This document shows, piece by piece, positions 6,791 through 13,406 of a stretch of DNA of 14,339 bases. Under the pieces are notes generated by a model. The model was not told where the DNA came from, did no database searches, and worked only from the letters and a program-made list of their open reading frames with translations. Both the position numbers and the translations under genes were made by a program. The DNA is from Candidatus Krumholzibacteriia bacterium (lineage in GTDB: Bacteria > Krumholzibacteriota > Krumholzibacteriia > LZORAL124-64-63): NCBI GenBank assembly GCA_030632925.1, contig DAOVTU010000018.1, forward strand, positions 1 through 14,339, given 5' to 3'. Within the stretch, counting starts at the first letter, position 1, and each line of letters begins with the position of its first letter.

Positions 6791-9019
6791 CTATTTGGCC
6801 AACAATATTTTGTGACGGCCCACGGCGCCTGGAGTCGATATGCGCGCAAGATACTGCCCGCTGGGCAAAGATCGTCCCGCAGAATCCTTCCCCAACCAGG
6901 TGACCTGGTTTATGCCTGCCTGCCGCATTGAATGACCGAGGTCAGCAACCAGCCTGCCCCGGGTATCAAATATCCGGATTTGGGTGAGGCTGTCGGCCGG
7001 AAGGTTGAAGCGTATTGTCACCAGAGGATTGAAGGGATTCGGAGCGGCGCTGACAACGATGCCGGTCATCGCTGTTGGCACGTCTTCGACTGCCGAAACG
7101 ATTTGGCCAGTGGCAGAAGACGACGCCATGACCGTCACGTCGTTTTGACTGAATACCGCCGATGTCATAACCAGATACTCTGAGCCGGCCAGGAGGCGGT
7201 TGACATAAGCCGGTACACTAGGCGTGAAATTTCCGGCGGGACGCGGGTGTCGGGGGTCGGACAAGTCGAAGGTCAATCCGGTCGCACCCTGATAGCCCCA
7301 GGTGCCCGCGAACTTGACCACCGAAGCAGAGGCGAGTTTTAAAGAGTCGATGAGAAATGGTGCAGCGGGGTTGGTCACATCCCAGGTTTCCAATCTTTCG
7401 AAGCCGGCCGCCGGATTCTGAAATTCCTCAGTGGCGGTGACATAGAGCACCGAATCAGCTCCACAAATGGCATGACTTAGGCCGGTGACCACTTTTCGAG
7501 GCCACGGCAGCAAATTGTGGTGGTCACTCGCATTGATCAACTGGTAGCTGGAAAAATTGGTGACCAGAATCCGGTCGCCGCGATGGGAAATCGTTTCATA
7601 ACTGTCTGTTTCAAGGGGCGCAACGCCCACTTCCAAAGGCTGGTCCGGATCGGAAACATTGATAATTCGCAATTCCTGGGCGGATTTGTTCAAGATGACC
7701 AGAGTCTCAGCGTCGATAAAAACCAACGACTCGAAGTAGTTCAAATTGTCCAGTTCCGGAATCGTGATCTGGGCGCGCATTTCTGCGCCATACCGTGAGG
7801 TCGTCACCAGATGGATCCGGCTCGTATTTGTCCGTACCGCAATCAACGATCCTGACCAGGCAAAATTGCGGACCGCCTCGACGCCAACCAGGCCCAGATC
7901 CAGTTCCCAGAGCAGGCTACCGTCGCCCCCCAGTTCAGCTGCCACCAGGTAATGTTGGTTCGAGTAATTCGTACCCCACAGGATGTCGTCCAGGATGATG
8001 CCCTGCGGCCTCATCACACCATTGAAATCGTGACTGGCCACCGGGTCGACTCCGCCGCGCACGCCGTCGCGGAATATATTCAAGCGGTCATTTCCGGCTG
8101 AGACAAAAGAGCCGGCGATCAAACCGATATCCCTGGTTCCGGCGAACTGCCGCGTGCGCCATGTCTCAATGCCGGTGGCGTAGTCGCAAAAAACAACCGT
8201 GGAAAATGAGTTGATGACCAGGTCGTTGCCCAGCAAACGCAGTCGACCTGTATTCACACTGATTGGGTTGTGGGTGATTGTGGTCGGGTCCGATACATCC
8301 AGGTGCAGCGTGCCCCCATTGCCTGATGCATAGGCCACATCGCCGCGCAGGATCACTTCGTTGAATGTGTAGCCAGTCGGTGGATCGATACTGCCCAGAA
8401 GCACCGGAGTGGCAGGCTGCGAAATATCGAGGATCTCGGCCCGCCCTGCATTGACCAGAGCCAGGCGACTGCCGTCCACGCTCAGGCTACCGACGTTTGA
8501 TCCATATCCGCCCACGACCAGTAAGCTGTTGGGGTTGGTCACATCGACAATAACGAGCCCGCCGCTGCCGGCAGCTACGAATGCGTGGCCTGATCCGACC
8601 TCAATCCGAACCGCATCGACCGACAGGTTGACCTGGCCAACCTCATGCGGCGTCTCCGGCAACGCCACTGAATAGAGGGTCAGATACCCGTTGCTTGCCA
8701 ACACATAGGCTGTCCAGTCCTGGACAAACAGATCGGTCTCCAGGCCGGGTGACTGGGTCAGACTCAGGGGGACGGCCGCATCGGTTTCCATCCGGTAGAG
8801 TTGCAGGCCCAGGTCCGGGTTGACGACACCGGTATAATGTTGGCCGAATAGTTCGTAGGGAAACACGGTCGGATTCCAGCCCGGCATATCGTGGGCTTCG
8901 ATGAAGTGGGGGTAGGGCGAATAGTCGACCGGGTCCACGGGCGCGGCCTGGGCGGTCATTCCAGCCAAGATGGCGACAAAAACGGCAAATATGGCACAAT
9001 ACCGGATAGAATATTTCAT
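6791..9019 (-). CDS. Secreted LVIVD-repeat protein with FlgD-Ig/T9SS-like C-terminal domain
   Basis: This 742-residue exported protein begins with a signal peptide (MKYSIRYCAI, hydrophobic core to about 20, cleavage near AQA-AP at 26). The body holds repeats of the LVIVD type, a beta-propeller-like family. Examples are GGLVIVDVTNPN (153-164), AEILDISQPATP (194-205), LHLDVSDPTT, LRIINVSDPDQP (450-461), LETWDVTNPAAP and LTFDLSDPRHPRP. The last 88 residues form a separate module, from SAAPNPFNP at about 657 through IRIFDTRGRLV and LPSGQYLARI to a Lys-ending tail. This resembles FlgD Ig-like and type IX secretion sorting domains of the FCB group, so the protein is probably carried across the outer membrane. 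Function is unknown, and extracellular binding is likely. The start codon is preceded on its strand by a G run (complement of 9027-9031) rather than a classic AGGAGG. Its end lies 9 bases from the convergent VOC gene. Confidence 0.85.
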   Translation of the reverse strand: MKYSIRYCAIFAVFVAILAGMTAQAAPVDPVDYSPYPHFIEAHDMPGWNPTVFPYELFGQHYTGVVNPDLGLQLYRMETDAAVPLSLTQSPGLETDLFVQDWTAYVLASNGYLTLYSVALPETPHEVGQVNLSVDAVRIEVGSGHAFVAAGSGGLVIVDVTNPNSLLVVGGYGSNVGSLSVDGSRLALVNAGRAEILDISQPATPVLLGSIDPPTGYTFNEVILRGDVAYASGNGGTLHLDVSDPTTITHNPISVNTGRLRLLGNDLVINSFSTVVFCDYATGIETWRTRQFAGTRDIGLIAGSFVSAGNDRLNIFRDGVRGGVDPVASHDFNGVMRPQGIILDDILWGTNYSNQHYLVAAELGGDGSLLWELDLGLVGVEAVRNFAWSGSLIAVRTNTSRIHLVTTSRYGAEMRAQITIPELDNLNYFESLVFIDAETLVILNKSAQELRIINVSDPDQPLEVGVAPLETDSYETISHRGDRILVTNFSSYQLINASDHHNLLPWPRKVVTGLSHAICGADSVLYVTATEEFQNPAAGFERLETWDVTNPAAPFLIDSLKLASASVVKFAGTWGYQGATGLTFDLSDPRHPRPAGNFTPSVPAYVNRLLAGSEYLVMTSAVFSQNDVTVMASSSATGQIVSAVEDVPTAMTGIVVSAAPNPFNPLVTIRFNLPADSLTQIRIFDTRGRLVADLGHSMRQAGINQVTWLGKDSAGRSLPSGQYLARISTPGAVGRHKILLAK

Positions 9020-9071
9020 CGGAAGTCCCCCGAATAGGATTGCTGATTAAGCTGATAATATCATGAAGAGA

Positions 9072-9125
9072 CGGCGCCCGAGGGGGAATTCCGAAGAAAA
9101 TCGGTCGTCTTTTGAGGGGGCGCCG
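9072..9125 (-). terminator. Long-loop inverted repeat between CYTH gene and secreted-protein gene
   Basis: CGGCGCCC (9072-9079) and its reverse complement GGGCGCCG (9118-9125) can pair as an 8-bp GC stem. The loop is 38 bases, with an inner CCGA/TCGG mini-stem (9091-9094 with 9101-9104). It starts 5 bases beyond the stop of the upstream CYTH gene on the minus strand. No U run follows, so it is not a textbook intrinsic terminator. It could be a weak terminator or a processing hairpin, or chance in GC-rich DNA. A GAGGGGG direct repeat lies at 9080-9086 and 9114-9120. Confidence 0.25.
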
Positions 9126-9130
9126 GCGAA

Positions 9131-9646
9131 CTACCGGTTTTTTTCCAGTTGATCGATGTAGGCGTCCTCCATGAGGTCGCCTGCACTTATTTCCAATTGC
9201 GCCATCAGTTCCCGCGCCACGACCTGCCCTTCGGCTTCGGTCTGGTCATCGGTGAGTACCACTTCAAGCTCCATGAAGTCGCCCAACCCTTCGACCTGAT
9301 CCAGGTGGATCCGGGTGGGTCCGCTCAGCACCAGCGTGCGTTTCTTGGCAACTATGCCGCGCACACCCAGGGCGGCTGTCAGGGCGGCATGAAGGCTGGC
9401 GGGGTCAGCCGTGCGGCTGATCACATAGCTGGAAGTCTTGGGCCCTTCCTGATCCGGCCGGCTGTAGGCGATCAATTCGCCGGTGCCGTCGCCGAATTCC
9501 CGCAGCTTAAGGCGTCCTTCACGAGCATTGTAGAAGGTGTCCTTCTGAACGATCAACTGACCCGGCCCGTCGCCCATGGCCAGAGCCAATTCACGCAACC
9601 GCGCCGGGTCGGCAACACGCGCTTTAATTTCCACATTACGTGGCAT
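9131..9646 (-). CDS. CYTH-domain protein (class IV adenylate cyclase/triphosphatase-like)
   Basis: This 171-residue cytoplasmic protein is a CYTH triphosphate-tunnel enzyme. The first strand reads MPRNVEIKARV. The family motif is ExExK, and here the first Glu is Asn4 while E6 and K8 remain. Further tunnel residues are seen: R45, K47 and R49 in GRLKLREF, R63 in YSRPD, K101-K102-R103 in VAKKRTLVL, D116 and E119 in HLDQVEGLGDF, and E126 and E128 in MELEVVL. The HLDxVEGLGDFxELE block is typical of the CyaB-type branch. Members make cAMP from ATP or hydrolyse inorganic or thiamine triphosphate, and the reaction cannot be chosen from sequence. The start at 9646 is preferred over an upstream in-frame ATG because AAGGAG (complement of 9653-9658) precedes it at proper spacing. 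The SulP gene ends 31 bases upstream on the same strand, suggesting one transcript. Confidence 0.85.
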   Translation of the reverse strand: MPRNVEIKARVADPARLRELALAMGDGPGQLIVQKDTFYNAREGRLKLREFGDGTGELIAYSRPDQEGPKTSSYVISRTADPASLHAALTAALGVRGIVAKKRTLVLSGPTRIHLDQVEGLGDFMELEVVLTDDQTEAEGQVVARELMAQLEISAGDLMEDAYIDQLEKNR

Positions 9647-9677
9647 GGCCGTCTCCTTCAGGCGAACGCCGGTGTTT

Positions 9678-11300
9678 CTATCGCTTCCAGAAATTCGAAA
9701 TCCCACGCTCGGTCTTGGGCTTCTCGTCGTCGAACCGCGCGCCGTAATCCACCGCCACACCATACTGCGGGTCATCGATCACATTGACTTCCATCAGGTT
9801 GCCGGCCTTGGCCAGCAGCGCCTGGCAATCGGGGCTCAGATGGCGCAGGCGCAGGTTCTTGCCCTGGCGTTTGTATCTCTCGGCCAGGGTGTCGATGGCC
9901 TGCAGCGCACTGGTATCAAATACCCGGGTGCCGAAAAAGTCGATGATCACATCGTCCGGGTCTTCGCGCGGAGTGAACAAGGCGTTGAAGCTTTCGATGG
10001 AGGCAAAAAACAACGGCCCATCCAGCAAGTAGACCTTCTCGCCGTTCTCACCGGTCTCCACCCGCGTGTGGATATTCTGGCTCGATTTCCAGGCCAGCAC
10101 CAGGGTCGAAACGACTACGCCGACGACCACGGCGATGGCCAGATCTGTCACCACGGTCACGGCCGATACCAATACGAGCACGAAGGCATCCGACAGGGGA
10201 ATGCGGTGCATGATGCGCAGGCTGGACCAGGCGAAGGTGCCGATGACGACCATGAACATCACGCCCACCAATGCCGCCAGGGGAATCATCTCGATCAGGC
10301 CCGAGCCGAACAGAATAAAGCCCAGCAGGAACAGCGCCGCCGCGATGCCCGCCATGCGCGTGCGCCCGCCCGACTCGACGTTGATCATGCTCTGGCCGAT
10401 CATGGCGCAGCCGCCCATGCCGCCAAAGAAGCCGGTGATGATGTTGGCCCCTCCCTGGGCCATGCACTCCTGGCTGGCCTTGCCGTGGGTCTCGGTGATC
10501 TCGGACACCAGGTTCATCGTCAGCAGGCTTTCGATCAACCCGATGGCCGCCAGGATCAGGGCGTGGGGCAGGATGATCATCATGTTCTCGAAGTTCAGCG
10601 GCACGTTGGGCACGCTGAAAGCGGGCAGGCCGCCGGCGATGCTGGCCATGTCGCCTACACTGCGCACATCCAGGCCGAAGCCCAGCACCACGCCGGTGGT
10701 GACGAGGATGCCGACCAGGGGCGCAGGCACTGCTTTGGTGAGCTTGCTCGTGCCCCAGATGACGACCATGGTCAGGAAGGCCAGGCCGAGCATAAGCATC
10801 AGGTCAGGGCGGGCCATCCAGGAGTGGCCGCCTGCGCCATCAGACGTTTTGAACTGTTCGAACTGCGCCATGAAAATCACAATGGCCAATCCGTTCACAA
10901 ATCCGAGCATCACCGGATAAGGCACGAGTCGGATGAACTTGCCCAGATGCAGCGCGCCGGCCAGCAACTGGATCACGCCCATCAGCACCACGGTGGCGAA
11001 CAGGTATTCGGGCCCGTGGTTGGCCACCAAGGAAACCATGACCACGGCCAGGGCACCGGTGGCGCCGGAAATCATGCCGGGGCGGCCGCCGAAGATGGCG
11101 GTGAACAGACCGACAATGAAGGCGGCGTACAGGCCACTGAGGGGCGTAAGGCCGGCCACAAAGGCAAAAGCCACCGCTTCGGGGACCAGAGCCATGGCGA
11201 CAGTCAGGCCGGCCAAAAGCTCGATCCGGATGCGAGCCGGGCCAAATTTCGCCAATAGGCTATTGTTATTCACTTCAGACGCTTGCAAAACCGTATCCAT
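9678..11300 (-). CDS. SulP family anion transporter with STAS domain
   Basis: This inner-membrane protein of 540 residues moves sulfate, bicarbonate or another anion. The transmembrane region spans roughly residues 28-405. It contains PEAVAFAFVAGLTPLSGLYAA (about 40-60), SGATGALAVVMVSLV (78-92), AAIGLIESLLTMNLV (251-265), and the block GFFGGMGGCAMIGQSMINVESG, all strongly conserved in bacterial SulP proteins of the YbaR-like branch. A C-terminal STAS domain follows (about 420-515), with the switch segment VFDTSALQAID around D462-S464. Substrate is not decidable; sulfate and bicarbonate are the common ones. The ATG at 11300 is chosen. An in-frame TTG at 11333 would add 11 residues, but it overlaps the likely -10 of the gene's own promoter and is less likely. 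No strong ribosome site precedes either. The CYTH gene lies 31 bases downstream. Confidence 0.93.
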   Translation of the reverse strand: MDTVLQASEVNNNSLLAKFGPARIRIELLAGLTVAMALVPEAVAFAFVAGLTPLSGLYAAFIVGLFTAIFGGRPGMISGATGALAVVMVSLVANHGPEYLFATVVLMGVIQLLAGALHLGKFIRLVPYPVMLGFVNGLAIVIFMAQFEQFKTSDGAGGHSWMARPDLMLMLGLAFLTMVVIWGTSKLTKAVPAPLVGILVTTGVVLGFGLDVRSVGDMASIAGGLPAFSVPNVPLNFENMMIILPHALILAAIGLIESLLTMNLVSEITETHGKASQECMAQGGANIITGFFGGMGGCAMIGQSMINVESGGRTRMAGIAAALFLLGFILFGSGLIEMIPLAALVGVMFMVVIGTFAWSSLRIMHRIPLSDAFVLVLVSAVTVVTDLAIAVVVGVVVSTLVLAWKSSQNIHTRVETGENGEKVYLLDGPLFFASIESFNALFTPREDPDDVIIDFFGTRVFDTSALQAIDTLAERYKRQGKNLRLRHLSPDCQALLAKAGNLMEVNVIDDPQYGVAVDYGARFDDEKPKTERGISNFWKR

Positions 11301-11331
11301 TTCATCGGGTTGGGTGCTGATTGGGGCGCGC

Positions 11332-11360
11332 AACCTAGTATCTCAAGGTCAGATGGTCAA
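11332..11360 (-). promoter_or_regulatory. Possible promoter for SulP-CYTH transcript
   Basis: On the minus strand, TTGACC (complement of 11355-11360) is five of six to the -35 consensus. After exactly 17 bases comes TAGGTT (complement of 11332-11337), a weak -10. Transcription would start just downstream, leaving a short leader before the ATG at 11300. This fits that start and argues against a TTG start at 11333. Motif evidence only. Confidence 0.3.
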
Positions 11361-11398
11361 ATCGGCGCCATTGAATTCCCGTTGCCGGTTGTGGCGAT

Positions 11399-11426
11399 CT
11401 GCCCAATAATGCGATTCACCTATAAC
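11399..11426 (+). promoter_or_regulatory. Possible promoter for PAP2 gene
   Basis: TATAAC (11421-11426) is a good -10 hexamer (five of six). Only a weak -35 (CTGCCC at 11399-11404, 16-base spacer) precedes it. The start point would be near 11433, which is downstream of an in-frame ATG at 11428 and upstream of the ATG at 11464. The promoter therefore supports the later start. It lies back to back with the SulP promoter in a divergent intergenic region of about 160 bases. Confidence 0.3.
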
Positions 11427-11463
11427 AATGGACAAGATGGATTCCGAAGGAGCCTCCGCAGTT

Positions 11464-12222
11464 ATGCACAGCACACGCCTCCGTGTCATTCTCGTATTAC
11501 TCCTCGCGCTCGGTGCACTGTCAATGGACGGCCGAACCACCTCTTGCTTGGCAGCAGAGCCCGGCAATTCATCTTCGTCGGTCACGGATTTCCCCAAAGC
11601 CCTGTGGGATGATGCTTTGGCCCTGCCCACCACCGAAAATCTTTGGTGGCTGGCGGGCGGTGCGGCGGCCTCGCTGGCCGTAGCCCAGTTCGAAGACCCC
11701 GAGGGTGTGGCCCGCTTCCTCAATCAGCCGGTCATTGACGAGTTTGCTGACTTCGGCAACATCTGGGGCGACATCCGGCTGCAGGCACCACTGGCTTTGG
11801 GCGTGTGGGGCGTGGGTGGCTTGAGTGGCGACGCCGAAATGGCCGATCTGGGTTTTGATCTTTCCCGCAGCCTGCTGCTGACCTACGGTACCGTCAGTGC
11901 GCTCAAGGTGACCTTCAACCGGACCCGCCCCAATGGCGACGACTACAGTTTTCCATCCGGCCACACGGCGGCGGCTTTTTCGACGGCCGGTGTGGTCTCC
12001 AGGCGCTACGGTGGCTGGGCTGGTGGAGTGGCTATTGGTCTTGGTGTTCTCACGGGCCTCGGCCGCATGGAGGACAAGAAGCACTACGCTTCGGATGTGG
12101 TGGCCGGCGCGACCATCGGCTGGATCATCGGCCGCAACGCCGCCCGACCGGCGCGGGCCGAAGGTGTGGGCTGGCAGTTGGTGCCCTATGGACAGGGCCT
12201 GGCTGTGGCTGGGCGGTTTTAA
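11464..12222 (+). CDS. PAP2 family phosphatase, exported
   Basis: This 252-residue protein carries the three-part acid phosphatase signature of the PAP2 superfamily: K148-x6-R155-P156 (KVTFNRTRP), P164-S-G-H167 (FPSGHTAAAF) and R201-x5-H207-x3-D211 (GRMEDKKHYASD). The usual Ser before the last Arg is Gly. H167, H207 and D211 are the expected catalytic residues, for dephosphorylating a lipid phosphate such as phosphatidic acid, PGP or undecaprenyl pyrophosphate. The N-terminus is a signal peptide or anchor (MHSTRLRVILVLLLALGALS, possible cleavage after LAA near 31). Hydrophobic segments follow at about 60-75, 107-122, 136-150 and 185-200. The chain ends in an amphipathic stretch closing with Phe (GLAVAGRF), as in some outer-membrane-associated relatives. 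The start at 11464 follows AAGGAG (11447-11452). An ATG at 11428 would place a poor charged leader before the signal. The methyltransferase gene begins 19 bases downstream. Confidence 0.88.
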   Translation: MHSTRLRVILVLLLALGALSMDGRTTSCLAAEPGNSSSSVTDFPKALWDDALALPTTENLWWLAGGAAASLAVAQFEDPEGVARFLNQPVIDEFADFGNIWGDIRLQAPLALGVWGVGGLSGDAEMADLGFDLSRSLLLTYGTVSALKVTFNRTRPNGDDYSFPSGHTAAAFSTAGVVSRRYGGWAGGVAIGLGVLTGLGRMEDKKHYASDVVAGATIGWIIGRNAARPARAEGVGWQLVPYGQGLAVAGRF

Positions 12223-12241
12223 TTTTCACGGAGGATAAGCT

Positions 12242-13216
12242 ATGGATCGCAACCAAGCCCTGAGTGCAGTGACCGCATCGCCATTGGACCCGGTCGCCCA
12301 TGAAAACCTTGGGGATGTTTATCGTGCCGCCGATTCGCATTGGCCGGCCCAGGCGTGTTACCGGAGTGCCGGGTTTCTGGGGGCAACCGAGCCCGGTGTC
12401 TTTCTGAAACTGGCCATCTCTTTGTTGAACCTTGGCCGGATTGAGGACGCCCGCAATATTCTGGTCTCACTTGGCGACTTGGCCGGACCATTGGCCGGTG
12501 ACCGGGATGCTTTGCTGAAACATGCGACAACCATGCCAGCGGTTCCCTTGGCAAATCTGGACCACAACCGCTTTTACCGGATGCGATCCCTGGCTCAGGA
12601 AATCCGTTCTCTGGCCGGGCCCGAGCAATGCTCGGTTCTCGATATCGGTGGCGGTGATGGCCTGTTGGCGGCGTTTTTGCCCAATGATGCCTATTTACTG
12701 GTTGAGCCTGGTACCAATGGTCTTTCAGGTCTGGAGTTGCCGCTGGAGGCCAACAGTGTCGACATCGTCTGCGCTTGCCATGTGCTGGAGCACATTCCCG
12801 TCGGACAGCGAGACCAGTTCCTGGACCAGTTGGTGGCCACGGCTAAGAACCATGTCATTTTGCTGAATCCGTTTGCGGCCGAAGGTGGCAAGCATCAGGA
12901 ACGTCTGCAGTTGACGGTGGATTTGACCGGTGCCGAGTGGGCACGTGAACATTTGGCATGCGGACTGCCGGAGCTGGACGTCGTGCGGGACTACGCTAAC
13001 CGGCGCGGCCTGTCATTGTCAGTGCGGCCGAATGGAGCAGTGGGTACGGCGTTCGCGACGACTTTGATGAACCACTTCGCCCAGTTGGCCGGGCGGCAGG
13101 ACGAGGCTAAACGAATCAATGCCTACTTCAACAGCTTGGCTGAGGAACTGCTGATTAGCCCTTCGATGCCGGCGGCTTGGTTGGTGCATTTTGATTTGAA
13201 GTCCGGAGCCAGTTGA
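12242..13216 (+). CDS. TPR-like plus class I SAM-dependent methyltransferase fusion
   Basis: This soluble 324-residue protein has an N-terminal part (about 15-80) that looks like two or three tetratricopeptide-type helix pairs: DPVAHENLGDVYRAADSHWP and FLKLAISLLNLGRIEDARNIL. A methyltransferase fold follows. Motif I is VLDIGGGDGLLAAFLP (132-147) for binding S-adenosylmethionine. The ELPLEANSVDIVCACHVLEHIP segment (165-186) is the acidic/LEH motif of the Methyltransf_11 group, and VILLNPF (205-211) is the following strand. About 100 further residues with no recognisable motif complete the chain. The acceptor is unknown. Such fusions occur near sugar and cell-envelope gene sets, but that is only suggestive here. 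The ATG at 12242 follows GGAGG (12230-12234), a strong ribosome site. It is 19 bases after the PAP2 stop, so co-transcription is likely. Confidence 0.8.
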   Translation: MDRNQALSAVTASPLDPVAHENLGDVYRAADSHWPAQACYRSAGFLGATEPGVFLKLAISLLNLGRIEDARNILVSLGDLAGPLAGDRDALLKHATTMPAVPLANLDHNRFYRMRSLAQEIRSLAGPEQCSVLDIGGGDGLLAAFLPNDAYLLVEPGTNGLSGLELPLEANSVDIVCACHVLEHIPVGQRDQFLDQLVATAKNHVILLNPFAAEGGKHQERLQLTVDLTGAEWAREHLACGLPELDVVRDYANRRGLSLSVRPNGAVGTAFATTLMNHFAQLAGRQDEAKRINAYFNSLAEELLISPSMPAAWLVHFDLKSGAS

Positions 13217-13239
13217 TTGTGACGCTGAAATTTTGTTTC

Positions 13240-13262
13240 GGGAAAATATTTACGGATTTCCC
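13240..13262 (+). terminator. Weak hairpin after methyltransferase gene
   Basis: GGGAAA (13240-13245) can pair with TTTCCC (13257-13262) around an 11-base loop, 23 bases after the stop of the methyltransferase gene. It is followed by TAAAA, not a U run. An alternative longer pairing is TTACGGA (13250-13256) with TCCGTAA (13290-13296). Both are weak, and one may act as a terminator between the PAP2-methyltransferase unit and the next gene. Confidence 0.2.
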
Positions 13263-13406
13263 TAAAAGTGCGAACAAAGCCCCACGACTTCCGTAAGCAT
13301 TCCTGACCCGACGGACCCCCACCAATTCCGTCCCCCCCGACACATTGCTACAGGTGCCTCCACCAGGCGGCGCCTCACCTTCTGACCCAATACAAAGGGG
13401 TTCGGG

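Noticed and set aside
9131..9775. Longer form of the CYTH protein starting at 9775
   Set aside because: The extra 43 residues overlap the end of SulP in another frame and show no similarity to the family. The ATG at 9646 has AAGGAG at good spacing and gives the usual N-terminus.
9576..11258. Open frame of 560 codons on the plus strand
   Set aside because: It is antisense to the SulP gene. The product is rich in His, Gln, Gly and Asp without any fold signature, as expected for a shadow in GC-rich DNA.
11298..11333. TTG start for the SulP gene at 11333
   Set aside because: It overlaps a candidate -10 element, lacks a clear ribosome site, and only adds 11 residues without family similarity. 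The ATG at 11300 is preferred, with some doubt.
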